Below are positions 23,983 to 34,860 of a stretch of 64,000 bases of DNA, in pieces. This DNA comes from Aquanectria penicillioides (lineage: Eukaryota > Ascomycota > Sordariomycetes > Hypocreales > Nectriaceae). The stretch covers positions 434,001-498,000 of the forward strand of contig PYIU01000003.1 of the NCBI GenBank assembly GCA_003415625.1. The letters run 5' to 3'. Both the position numbers and the translations under genes were made by a program. Within the stretch, counting starts at the first letter, position 1. Each line of letters begins with the position of its first letter. The notes beneath the pieces were generated by a model. That model made no database searches, was not told the origin of the DNA, and was given only the letters and a program-made list of their open reading frames with translations.

Positions 23983-24820
23983 TTCAGTTGGAGGGGAGAG
24001 AGCGAGCTGGGCTCAAAACGCACGGATAGGGACAACTTGTGCGGAATGGTAATCACAGTTGAGACAACGAGTGAGTACGGCGCTGAGGACGATGATGATG
24101 GCGATTTTGAATGAAAGTTTTAAGTCTTGTATGGTGGAAGCCATGAGAAAACGAAGTGAATCAAGGCTGAAAGCTCTTGAGCTTGCGATGTGTGCACCTT
24201 CAGGGTGGCCATGTGGTCACACCACAAGTATCGGAGATTGATCGTCCTGGTCAGCAGGGCAGCGCAAACCGTAGCCAAACAAACAAACAAATAAACTTCC
24301 TTATTTGATGGCACCATCTGCGGAAACTAAAACTTAAACGCATACATTTAACTTCCGGAGAAAGTTTGACAGTGCCTCTGGGCCTCACTTCACCAGAGAC
24401 GGTCAATGTTGTCTTCCATTGAAACCCCAGTCTACGCTGCTCAGGGATGTGATATTTGCAAGAAATGAAATCTAATGCCAGCGCAAGCCTTGGCGTGCCG
24501 TAAGCAAAGCTGGCCCTAGCTGCCTCCTCGCATTCGACCCAACGTTAGAACTATCGCAGTGCAAGTGAATGTAGACCTGGCTGTGCTACTGAAGTTCTCA
24601 TATCAGTATGGGTGATATGTCACCTAGTGAATGGATGCAAACTCGTGACTACAAACGTGCGTGCTCTAGGTATCAATACACGCACGTTTGTACTGCCAAA
24701 TGCTGATTCACATACATGCATGACCCCTCACTCGGAGAAGCGGCGCTAGAAAATACTGACCATTGCCGAATCTTGCCCTTCAATTCAGTCCTGCTCAACT
24801 AGTACCGCTGGATTTCCACC
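23983..24820. other. Divergent promoter region
   Basis: About 840 bases between divergent starts. A short inverted pair (AAACGTGCGTG at about 24654 and CACGCACGTTT at about 24680) is visible. No gene is supported. Confidence 0.45.
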
Positions 24821-26142
24821 ATGGCCTCTTCTTCGAATCGTTTTTCTGGCAGTGTCAGCTATCCAATGTCCATTCCCCCAGAGCCCACTCTAAGTGAAAA
24901 TGATGAGGAGGCTAGTCAACGATTGACCGAAATCCTATTGACTCTACTTAACTTCACTGGGAGCATCGCCGATGACGTTGCGGCGTTCGGAAAGTCTGAG
25001 TGCTAGAAGGACTTGGATGATATGATTGAAGACTTGCCCTATGGACCAGTCGATTTCTTCAACCTAGCTGTTCTGAATCTCAATGTTTGTAGAGAAACAC
25101 TACAGTGGATTAGATCGAAAATTGTCCAACGTCCGGCCATGATGCCCTGCCTAAGGCCACCATTCGCCGAGACCACGACGTTGGCATCTCTCTGTCATGT
25201 CGTGACAGACATTCTTAGTAGATTATCCAACCAACTTGATCACGTTCAAGGACGCCTAAAAGACTACTACGCCGAGAAGCGGTTCCACTTCGAGTCAAGT
25301 GAGACCCGGACAGCTCTGGTGGCCAATGTTTCGCTGCGAGAAGTTCGGCTGTGGTGCCAGATTAATACCAAGCGAATGCGAACAATCATCTTCAATGCAA
25401 GCGGTCGGAACCAACTTGAATCGATTATGAGTATGATGCTGGATTGAAATTTGACAAAAATACATCGTATCCCCTCTAACTTTTCTCTCCTCCAGCCACC
25501 CACGTTTCACCCCTTCTCGCGATTGGGATATCCGACACAGCTCCAGCCTCAGAGTTCAAAATCAAGAACAAGTGCAAGCCCCAGCGAACGGTCAATACGC
25601 CAACGCCATGGGTGTACTTTTTCTGCACGGGTCTTCGAGAAGATGGTACCAGAATCCACGAGTGCATTCATGTTGGGGCCACGAAGGAACGATTCGACTA
25701 GTGGTCCGAGTTTCATGAACAACGTGAGGAGGCTCGAACAGACCTCATTGGGCAAGCCGCGGCAAATGCTTGGACCCAGCAAATCCCTAAGATTGCTGCA
25801 TTGGAAGCGAATGCTGAAGACAAGGAGGCCGTACGGAAAGAAATTATGCTCGGAAACTTGAACACCATGCCGGAAGAGCAGGCGCAGCTGGCTGAGTCTT
25901 TGCTCGCAAACCCCCTTCGAGATTGTAGAGACCATCTAGGCCAAGCTTTTAGCCAAAAAGGATGGAACAAGGCATCAGCTGTGGGTTGCTGTTACATCTG
26001 CAAGATTAGTGTTGGCTACTTGGAGATCAAGGACGATGACCTTGACAAGGCGAAGCGCATCAACTTGGATGAACGCCGGAGGACGCCTCATTCATGCGCC
26101 GAAGTCGCCGCAAGCGCCCATTGTTGCAACTCGCGGCCTTGA
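24821..26142 (+). pseudogene. Unknown two-exon gene with two in-frame TAG codons
   Basis: Exon 1, 24821-25430, and exon 2, 25496-26142, join through a 65-bp intron (GTATGA...CTCCAG, CTAAC branch point) to 418 codons. The reading is broken only by TAG at 25004-25006 (after GKSEC) and TAG at 25699-25701 (after TKERFD). Both would be Gln if C replaced T, and both stand in a CA-to-TA context as RIP would make. The part upstream of the intron is helical (LTEILLTLLNFTGSIADDV; DILSRLSNQLDHVQGRLKDYY). The part downstream has PWVYFFCTGLREDG, then an Ala/Glu-rich helix (NAEDKEAVRKEIM) and a C-terminal CCYICK. I recognise no family. It may be a recently inactivated gene, or assembly differences may exist at these sites. 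Confidence 0.55.
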
Positions 26143-26447
26143 GCCGGATAACAGGTTTCCATTGGTTCATATCGTGTTTTTGTACATGGTTAGGGTTGGT
26201 AAAGGATGCCATTTGAAGTTGGGGGGTCCAACTGTTGCTTTCAGTGTCTCGTATGAGTCAATATGTTTTCGCTTGAATGTGCATCAACTCTATCTGGTCT
26301 ATGCCTGCCATCCATCACCGCCACTGCATCGCATCGTCCATGCCCACCAATTTTTTCTCGCTATTCTCATTCCGTCATCAATATGATCATAATTATCATC
26401 ATTCCACACACACACACACACGCATACACACACTCCCCCTCTCTCTC
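26143..26447. repeat. Convergent spacer with CA-rich microsatellite
   Basis: At about 26404-26440 there is an imperfect AC dinucleotide tract followed by CT repeats, just beyond the LTN1 stop. Nothing else is seen. Confidence 0.6.
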
Positions 26448-29400
26448 TTAACCCTGCCTCCTCTTGGCCGTGTCAGCCCCCAGATAGTCGATGGGGTTTC
26501 TGCACAGTGGGCAGGTGTTCTGGTTGCTGCTCTGGAACCACTTATATAAGCAAGTTCGGTGGAACAGGTTCTTACATGTGGTGCAGCGCTTGTCGGGCAT
26601 GCGCTTGTCTGTCGAGATGATGCTGTAGCAGATGGCACACTCGCTCTGGCCCTTGAGCGCGCCGACGATGTTGCGCTTGAAGACTTGCAGGCCATCGATG
26701 ATGTTGCCATTGGAGAAGGTGATGACGCCCTGGGTCGTCATGATCCAGCTCTGCCACTTCTTCTCGCTGACTGCCACGCGGTGCAGGCCTGCAACCGCGA
26801 CACCTTCAATGGGGTAGCTGGGAGGAACCCTAATGACGATGGCGGCTTGTTCTTCATCAACTTCGTACCCTGCTGTCACTTCCCTTGCTGCTCTAGCAAC
26901 CTTGACGACGAGTTCCTGTTCATCCATAGCCGGGGGCTCCTGAGTATCTGCCCACTGCTGAACCTCGTCCAAGGTGTCCGAGATTGTTAGAGGAGAGAAG
27001 TACTTGGAGGTCCAAGACTCGACCGCAATCCTAGTCTGTTTAGATCTGCAGTCGAGATACCAGGTTCGGAAGAGACCAGGAGTGAACTTCAGCGTCAAGT
27101 AGAACAGGTGAACGAGCAGCCATTGCATATTCTTCTCCTCAGGCTCCGATTCGGCGAGCTTGACATCGTAGTCACGGATGTGCTGGGGCTCAAGGTTGAC
27201 CTTTTCCAGCTTCAATGGATGGGCAGCCGAGTGTCCAAGAACATCAAACATGAAATCCAAGAGAGGTCCAACCGTGTTGTCAGTCTTGAGGTTCTCGGTA
27301 AAGTCGTTGCGGATCTTGAAGGAGGATGTTGTGTACGCGTCGAAAACGAGCTTCCAAGACAAGAGATATGAGCGAATGGGCGACGGGAATTCGGCGAGCA
27401 TCTCGTCGGAGTACTTCTCCAGCGTCGGAGCATCGAGCAGGAGCGAGAGGAGCTCATCGGGCAACCGAGCATCTACAACGGTTAGTTACGCGAAGGCGGC
27501 GTAGTGATTGAATAACTTGCCTGTCTTGTCGAGCAGAATATCGACAGAATTCTGCTCTTGTTGGGCTGGAATAGCTCTGTGAAGGAGATTGAACGCCGCG
27601 GTCTGGATGTCTCTGGAATCCGAAGCCATCAGCCCAAAGATATCGGACAGGTCCTCAATATGCCGCAGAGGAATCTTTTCAATCTCGCGACACAGCATAG
27701 CATCAATAATCTCCAGGGGCTGCGAAGCCGCATCCCTAGGAATTCGAAGGAGCTCAAGCAAAGCCCGAGGCTTAGCGCTCTCAAACTCCTTGAGGGCATC
27801 CACGAGGTCGTCGTTGGGCTCCTGAAGAGACTCCAAGGTCCTGAACAACCTCAATGAGGTATGAATTAGGGGAAGTGCCTCATCGAGCGGATATTCGTGA
27901 GCGCGGTTCCAAAGTGAGATGCAAAATTCGATCGTCTTTTCCCAGTACGACCCATACACATCCTTCATGCACGGGAGGAGCTGGTTCAATGATCGGCAAA
28001 TCTCAGCACAGAGGGGCGCGCTCAAGTCCTCAGGATCATCCAGCCACGAGGTGATCTGTCGGACAGCAAAGACGATTCGGTTATTAGACACAGGCATTTC
28101 GCCTGACTCATAGATTCGAGCGCATGCGTTGAGGAGAACGAGTGTCATGAGGGTCTTAGCCGCATGGGGGGCAAGACCGGCGACTTCACTGACTACACGG
28201 TTGCAAAACGTGTTGATTTGCTTCGAAGGCTGAAGGGTTTCTCCAAACCCAGAAATTAGTGCAGCAGTTAGGAGGATCGTGGAGGGGTTGATCTTGAGGA
28301 TTTCGGGCCTGAGGAGCACCTCTTCCAGATGAGAAGATACGCCAGGAATCTCTGAGAGAGACTGGATCAACTCTGCAAGAGCACGGGCACTATACAAACC
28401 ACGAGGTGTCAGCTCGGTGGAATGATTCAGCAAGAGGTTTACTAAATCGTAAACAACTGTACTGTTATCCCAGGACTTGACCTCTGTGGTCAGAGCACTC
28501 AAAATGCCGCGCATCGACGAGACGAAGCCCTCTGCCTGGTCGCTAGCCTCAGTGTGTCCCACCGTCTTCCATAGTCGATTCTCCTCCATGCACGTAATCT
28601 GGTCTGAAACAAGCTGGACAGTGAGGCACTGAAGATAGAGCAGCTCCACTTGGAACGCCTTAGGAAGTTTCGACAATGGGATTTTGGCCTCGGAAAGTTG
28701 GCAGACGTAAAGTGCCATTCTCGTGGGTATCGACCGTCCCTTCCGATCTCGCTGAACTCGGATGTGAGCCGCTTGTGCAACGCCAGTGGCGAGAGCCGTA
28801 GCACCACCTAGGTTGTTTGTTATGGTTAAAGAAGGGTTGATGGGCTGTTCCAAGAATGGGCTAAGCTCGGTCATCCAGATATTGGTGCTAGGGAAGAGCT
28901 CCTCGACGGGAATGTCAGTCTCGGCAGCACCCTGTGCCTGAAGCACAAGTGTCTCGATGCTAGATCTAGTAAGCATATGTGAATTTAAAATGGTGGTTTG
29001 CTTACTCCAAAGACTGCGGACCAGCCCGCTCGAGGTTGGATTGAATGATGCTCACAACAGGGAGGTTTCCGTCGCCGTGGGTGTCAAGAAGGGCACGAAT
29101 AGCGGTAGCCTTGGAGGAGACAACGGGATTGTCGATTTCAGACAGACTCAGTAGTTGGGCAACTAGAGCAGTGTGAACTTCTTCATCCTGAGAGAACAGC
29201 TCAGGTTTGCCTTTGGCAGCAACCTCAAGAGCTCGTAGAGTATTCTCTAGATACTGAGGTTCCCTTTCGAGAATTTGAACCAGCTGTTGAATTAGTCCTC
29301 GGAAACTGTCTTCAGTCAGGCTCTGATAGGTGATTGCGGCTTCAAGGACCTCCCAAGAGCCCTCATCACCCCTAACTAGAGATATAGAATGAGCCACAAT

Positions 29401-31469
29401 ATACTCTTGAAGAGACTCATTCTTTTGAGCAAGAGCCGAACCACTAACTCTAGAGATCAGTGATGCGAGTGCCGTATCACGAGCAGGGCTCGAAGGAAGT
29501 GCCAAGATGGCCTTGGTCCATGAAGCCCATACCAGGCCCATATCATTCGAAACAGCACCAAGAAGGTGGATGCAGGAAAGTAGGTACCGGGAAGACGGGG
29601 AGGCGACAGCCTTTGCAGTATCCCCCTCGCCAAGTTGTGAAATGAAAGTAGAGACCTTTTGTGCTGCCCCAGCAGTGAAGAAGTGCGGAGCCGTGCTTAA
29701 GGCATACTCGATGATACGAGCTGCTCCGTATGGCTTTAGATTCCGGCTTTCAAGAAGAGTAATGCTTTGCGAGATGATCTTATCCGAAGGGGTGATGGTA
29801 TGGTCAGGAAGACCTGCGTCAAGCCCGGAAATCTTATCCTGGATTTGACCTACGAGACTGAACCACCGGCGACCTTCTTCGGCAATCTTTTCCTGAGATT
29901 GATGGTAATCTCGGGAAACTTCAGGAAGAGAACCAGAAATCTTGGCACAGAAAACAGTAGCCAAGCGATCCCATTCCTCTGGAGATGCCGCAACGACGGT
30001 AGGGGCTGCCTGAACAATGGCGATATAGGCCTCGACAAGAACCGCAATAGCATTTGGACCCAGAGGAATGGCAGCAGTCTTTTCAGAAACGGAAAATAGG
30101 AACTGCTCAATAAGAGGGAAGAGGTGCTCTTGCACGACAGGTAGCTGATCGCCCTCGGGAAGACTCGTCAGCAGCCGCTTCGCGGTGTCAATAAAACACT
30201 TCCACGCGGAAGAGGTGTTGGTACGGGGTTCATCTCGATTTGTAATACCTGACCTAACGGATGTTAGGAGCCGAGAGGCAACTTCAGGAGTTATCAGGTC
30301 GCTAGGGAGGGTTGAAAGCAGCTGGTCCAAGTATTCCCAGAACCGAGGCTGGCTACCCTGTGATCCCTTGGCGATGAATGCCTGGAGCCTTGAGAGTGGC
30401 GATTTTGGGCCTGTAGGTGCCTTTGATGATGACCAGACGTCGGGGTATGCCTGGGTCATCTTTGTCAAAGCGCGGACATACTCAAGGGCGGATCCAAGTT
30501 GGTTAGTCTTGAGGCCTCCAGTGATGATAGTTTGCTTGACCTTGCTTGACCCAGCGTAAGGCAGCTTGCGGTCAATGGAAGCGAACAGCAACTGGCAGAC
30601 AGTCTTCCTCACGGTGGAGTCACTGAAGGTGATGGTCTTCCAGACATTCTCCTCGCCAAAATAGTCGTCGTATCGCGATCGTTGCTTTTCGAGGTTGGCG
30701 GGCTCGACCCGTTGAAGGAGACCAAGGACAAGCGATAGGCTAGATGTGACCACGCGATGGTATTTCGCCTCTGCATCTTCGGTAGTGGTAGAGCGCTCGT
30801 CGCTGAGGGTGTCTTGGGTTTCTTGGATGGCTTCGATGGCGTAGTCAAGGATCTGCACTTGGCATTTGTTCCAAAATGCCGAGACCTTCTCAGGCGTTGA
30901 GAGGAATGATGTTAGTCCATCGCTGGCGGCTCTAGCGACCACGCGGTCACGGTCGAAGGGTCCGGCAAGCCATGCGGCAACGACCTTGGGGATGTGGCGC
31001 TCGAAACGCTTTCGAGCCGACTTCATAAGCCCGAATTGGAGGTTGTGGCACAGCTCGCGCACTCTGCGGGAGTTGTCTATCGAAGTTCGAGGATATACTT
31101 GAACCTTTGCATAAATAATGAGTAACGCTGCCCAACCGATGCTTGTAAAGTCCCATCTTCACTCACCCAGACATCGAGCATAGCTTCTTCGACTCCTCCA
31201 TCCTTGTCATAGGGGTGTTCTTGCACGTAGGCGAGTAGGTCCTCGAGGGCCTTGGCCTTTGTGGTGCTATCCTTTTTGAGTACATTCTTGAGGGAGACGA
31301 CGACGTTGGGGTCCGAAACGGCGGCAAAGGACGGGGGCTCGGCGAGGTAGGACAGGGTACTTCCGGACCCTGAGCCGGCGCCGCCAAACCCACCGAAGCC
31401 ACCGAAGCCGGAACGAGGGCCGGGATTGTCGAAACCGCGGGCCGCGGGCTTGCCCTGAGCCCGCTTCAT
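26448..31469 (-). CDS. ltn1: E3 ubiquitin ligase listerin (LTN1/RKR1)
   Basis: Four exons, 31469-31167, 31104-29006, 28965-27521 and 27472-26448, give 1623 aa, as expected for fungal Ltn1. The N-terminus is Gly-rich (FGGFGGFGGAG), then comes the conserved WVQVYPRTSIDNSRRVRELCH block at the first splice junction. A long HEAT/ARM-like helical repeat region makes up most of the protein. The C-terminus is a variant RING (CAIC...CTTC...FHRTCLYKWF...CPLC). Ltn1 binds 60S subunits with stalled nascent chains and ubiquitinates them in ribosome-associated quality control. The third intron uses a GC-AG pair: donor GCAAGT at 27520, branch CTAAC, acceptor GTTGTAG. Reading through that intron meets a stop, so a prediction limited to GT-AG would cut off the last exon with the RING. 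No lesion is seen. Confidence 0.95.
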
Positions 31470-34400
31470 GGTGTTTGTCGCGGGTCTGGTTCAGCCCAGG
31501 AGGGGGCGTGTGGGAAGCGAAAGTGAGGCAGGAAGGCGCGACGGGCGGGAGAGGGCGTGGCAGAGAGGAGGCGGAGGGAAGGCGGAGGGAAGGCGGAAGC
31601 GGAAGCGGAAACGCTTATCGCAGCGCTTGTTTTTTGCTTGTTGCGGCTCTTCTGGCTCCTTGATGCTCGACCTGGTGATGGTTGAGAAAATGCTCGGAGG
31701 GGCAGCAAGTGATGTCACATGAAGCACGGACCTAAATGGGCTTTAGAGCGGGGCAGACAATCAACCACGGAGACGGAGCCGGAGCTTCACAAGCGACAAG
31801 ATCTACGACGTGAGGTAGGTTAGGCGGGAGCAGATGATGCTGCTACGGATGGGAATAAGATGAAAGGGGGCTAGGATTTCTTTGATAAAGGTTGCGACAT
31901 AGCCATATTTTTTATCTAGACGCATCTCGTTGATTTGCGCCGCATCTGTTGCCTCTGGTGCCTGGGGTGAGCTGTGCCTGGCCTGGCCGACTTGACTCAC
32001 GCCGATCTAATCTCACCGTTGACAAACATTGTTCATCAATTGATACAGACAACGCGCGGTAGCGTCCCCGCAGCAGCAGCGAGCGAGGCCGTGAACGACG
32101 AGGCCCTGGCCCGGTATGACACTCCGGAACATTTCCCGGCCAGCTTGTTAGGTGCCGGCTATCAATCGAGCTTGCGCCAAAAGGACGTCCCTAACTGGCT
32201 GTGTTTCGAGCTGCGGCTTGCTGCTTATCAACCTAAAGCTCCTCTGCCGCTCGCCGGCGTGTTCCGCCGAAGCAAGCCTCCACCGAGAGTTGCGAATCGC
32301 GAATCTAGAGCCTAGACCTCGCGGTAGTCCAGATCCAGACCTCGGCTTTCCTCTGTCAAAGCAGTGAAGGTTGAGCCGGGCTGGCCAACGGGCTACGATG
32401 GTCTGAGACCCTTGTCGACACCTTCTAAATGCAGTCGGCCACAGGATCGGATTCTGGGCTAGAGATGCCCGCGTCCGGATTGGAGGGTCTCGCGACGACA
32501 TGCCGGGGAGAGCCTGGCAGGCCCTAGCCGCAGTTCGGAGGCGTTTTGCCACTGACCGAGAAGCCATATGCAGCCCGCAGCATCAACAGCGTGAGCTTGG
32601 CTTGATCGCGAGCCTGTCAGCCGGTGCCTGTGCCTGTGGCCCTGTGGCCCTGTCTGCTGCTTGTGCAGCTTGCAGCGCCGCATGGATCCTGGACTCTGGG
32701 CCCCGGCTGGGGAGGGCCTGCTAATTCATCCATTATTGTACATGCTCACATACACGCTGGAGGAAAAGCAGTCCACTAGCTAGGGTCTGCGTCCAAGGAT
32801 TCCATCATCCCGTGCTCTACAGGCTGAACAGGACAGGCCGTGCAGTACCGAGTCCCCGTGGACAAACTGTCCGTGCTGTGTCAGCGAGCTCGCCCGGGAT
32901 GCTGTGTCTCAACAATGAATGGGCCGCGATAACCACGCCATAAATCAACAAGCAGGGTAATGCGATCTTCGTCGTGCTCTCCCCCCCCCCACCCGAGATG
33001 GGTGTATTACCTTGGTCCAACGGATCTCAACTCCCGGGGCTGTCGTCTTCCGTACGTCCATGGCCATGCCCATCCCATACGCGCAGCAAACTGGCCAGTT
33101 CAACCTCCGTGATACCGTTCGAGATTATCAGATGTCACACAAGATCGGGCCAGAAATGCCCAAACTCGGCACTTCCGCAACGCCTCCGTGACACCATCTC
33201 GTCATGCCGTCAGCCACGTGACCCCCTATGCACACACATGCGCGCGACTCCAGGCTACGTAGGCGATGTGGTGATGCCTTGGACACCACCTCGTCCGCCA
33301 CAACCATGATTGAAGTGCGGACCTACCGTTTCGGGTCTTGCGACGCATGCTCAGTGATGACAAGCCTGGGCCACCCCTGACGATGCGGCATGGAGGAAGC
33401 AGTAGGTAAAACAACGTGTCGGTCAGTCGTCATGATTGGCGCGACTGGTTGAGCTCGGGTCTGCGTAGATGCCGGCGACGACACGACGCAGCCGCTCCAT
33501 GGCATCCCCAAAGGAGCTTGTTTGTCTCTGTGCGACCAGTCGCATGTCTCGCTCGGCGAGAACAACCAAGGATCGGAACAGACCTTCTCATTCTCGGCGG
33601 CATTTCGAACGATCCACGGCAAACAAAAACCCTTTGTGCTTCTGCTTGTGCTTCTGCCTGTGCTGCCGCTGCTGCTGGTGCTTCTGCTGGTGCTTCTGCG
33701 TGCTGGTCCCATGCACATGCAATAATTACTTACTTGCCTTCTCTGTTCTCTGCTCCAGTGATTCAACGGATGTACGTCAGTGGCTTGCAGCCCTCCTTGC
33801 CCGGGTCTTTGGGCAGGGCCACAGCCAAACCTGCACTGAGCCTGCACTGGGGTGCCCACTGCATCCATGCGGCGACTCGTCCGCCCCCTCTGGAACTCTA
33901 CAACTAGAACTCTGGACCCTCTTTGCCAACTACCCCGCAAACTCTCACTGGCCTCTTGGTCGCTGTCTCTCCTAGGCGGGTTGCAGGGACTGGCCAGCAG
34001 CCCCAAAACGACCACTGAACCCCTGGCACCACCCCTCCTCTTCCCCCCCCTCCCCCCTCTCAGTTGCTTTAGCGGCTGCCAGTGCCTCCGAGCCTCTCAC
34101 TGGCTGCCAGAGGCCCCCCGCCAACTACCCCCTCGTGGCACCCCCCAAAAGCCCCAAAGTAGCCTAGAATCCTCCCCCCAATCCCGCCCCAGCGTCTCAC
34201 TCCAGCGGTCCCCTCGCCCCTCCCCTCCCCCAAGCCCCCCAGTGCTCCGAGGCTGCTAGTCCCCACTCCCCGGCTCGGTCTGAGGACCTCAGGCCGTCCC
34301 CAGCTCGCTCCTACGTCGTCGACTCGTTCGTTTCCTCTCCAGCTACCTACTTCTACCTCTGGGTCTACTTCTCTACTTCTACCCTCGTCTCCCGCTTCTT

Positions 34401-34860
34401 ATCCTTCTTCGTATTCTCTTTCTCCTTTGCATTTTCTTCTTTATTTCTTTCCGCGCCTCCGCCTCCACATCAACAATCGACATCACAGGCAGCTCCGTCT
34501 TATCGCGTGCTTCGCTCCACCGAACCCGGGGCCTCGGTCTCCACTCCTGCTTCTGCTGAGCGCATCGTGTTAGTCGCATCCGTTGCTCTCGGCTTCTCGG
34601 CTGTTGCGCATCTACGATTTGTGCCAGGTAAGCTCCTTCATCCTTCTTCATGTAGTCTCGCGGGCTTCATTTCCTCACTTGTTGTGGGATTCATGTCTTG
34701 CGACTGCAAACCCTCTGCGCGCGCAACCGCTCTGCTTCTGTTTCTCCTGGTGCTGACTCGGAACCTCAGATTACCGAATCGCCACTCACGCCCATCCGCT
34801 ATCCGTCTCCCCCCCCTCCCCCCCTCCACCCCCTCCACATTCCTTCCGTCTCCCCCCATC
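31470..34860. other. Long intergenic region, probable long 5' leader at right
   Basis: About 3.4 kb between the divergent LTN1 and repeat-protein starts. 31490-31620 is purine/GC-rich. 32000-33400 is GC-rich with only short frames that show no domain. 33635-33710 is an imperfect GCTTCT/TGCTGC repeat. 34000-34260 is C-rich, and 34300-34500 is C/T-rich, as in long fungal 5' leaders. A GTAAGC donor-like site at 34628 suggests a possible leader intron. No gene is supported. Confidence 0.5.
33635..33712. repeat. Imperfect GCTTCT-type short tandem repeat
   Basis: Interspersed copies of TGCTTCTGC and GCTGCTGG run for about 75 bases. The region is intergenic. Confidence 0.55.

Noticed and set aside
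24977..25701. Two 30-base introns ending in CTAG that would remove the TAG codons of the unknown gene
   Set aside because: Both would be far below usual fungal intron size and lack donor consensus and branch points.
32148..32567. GC-rich frames between LTN1 and the repeat gene as genes
   Set aside because: Overlapping frames on both strands of similar length with no domains, typical of GC-rich non-coding DNA.
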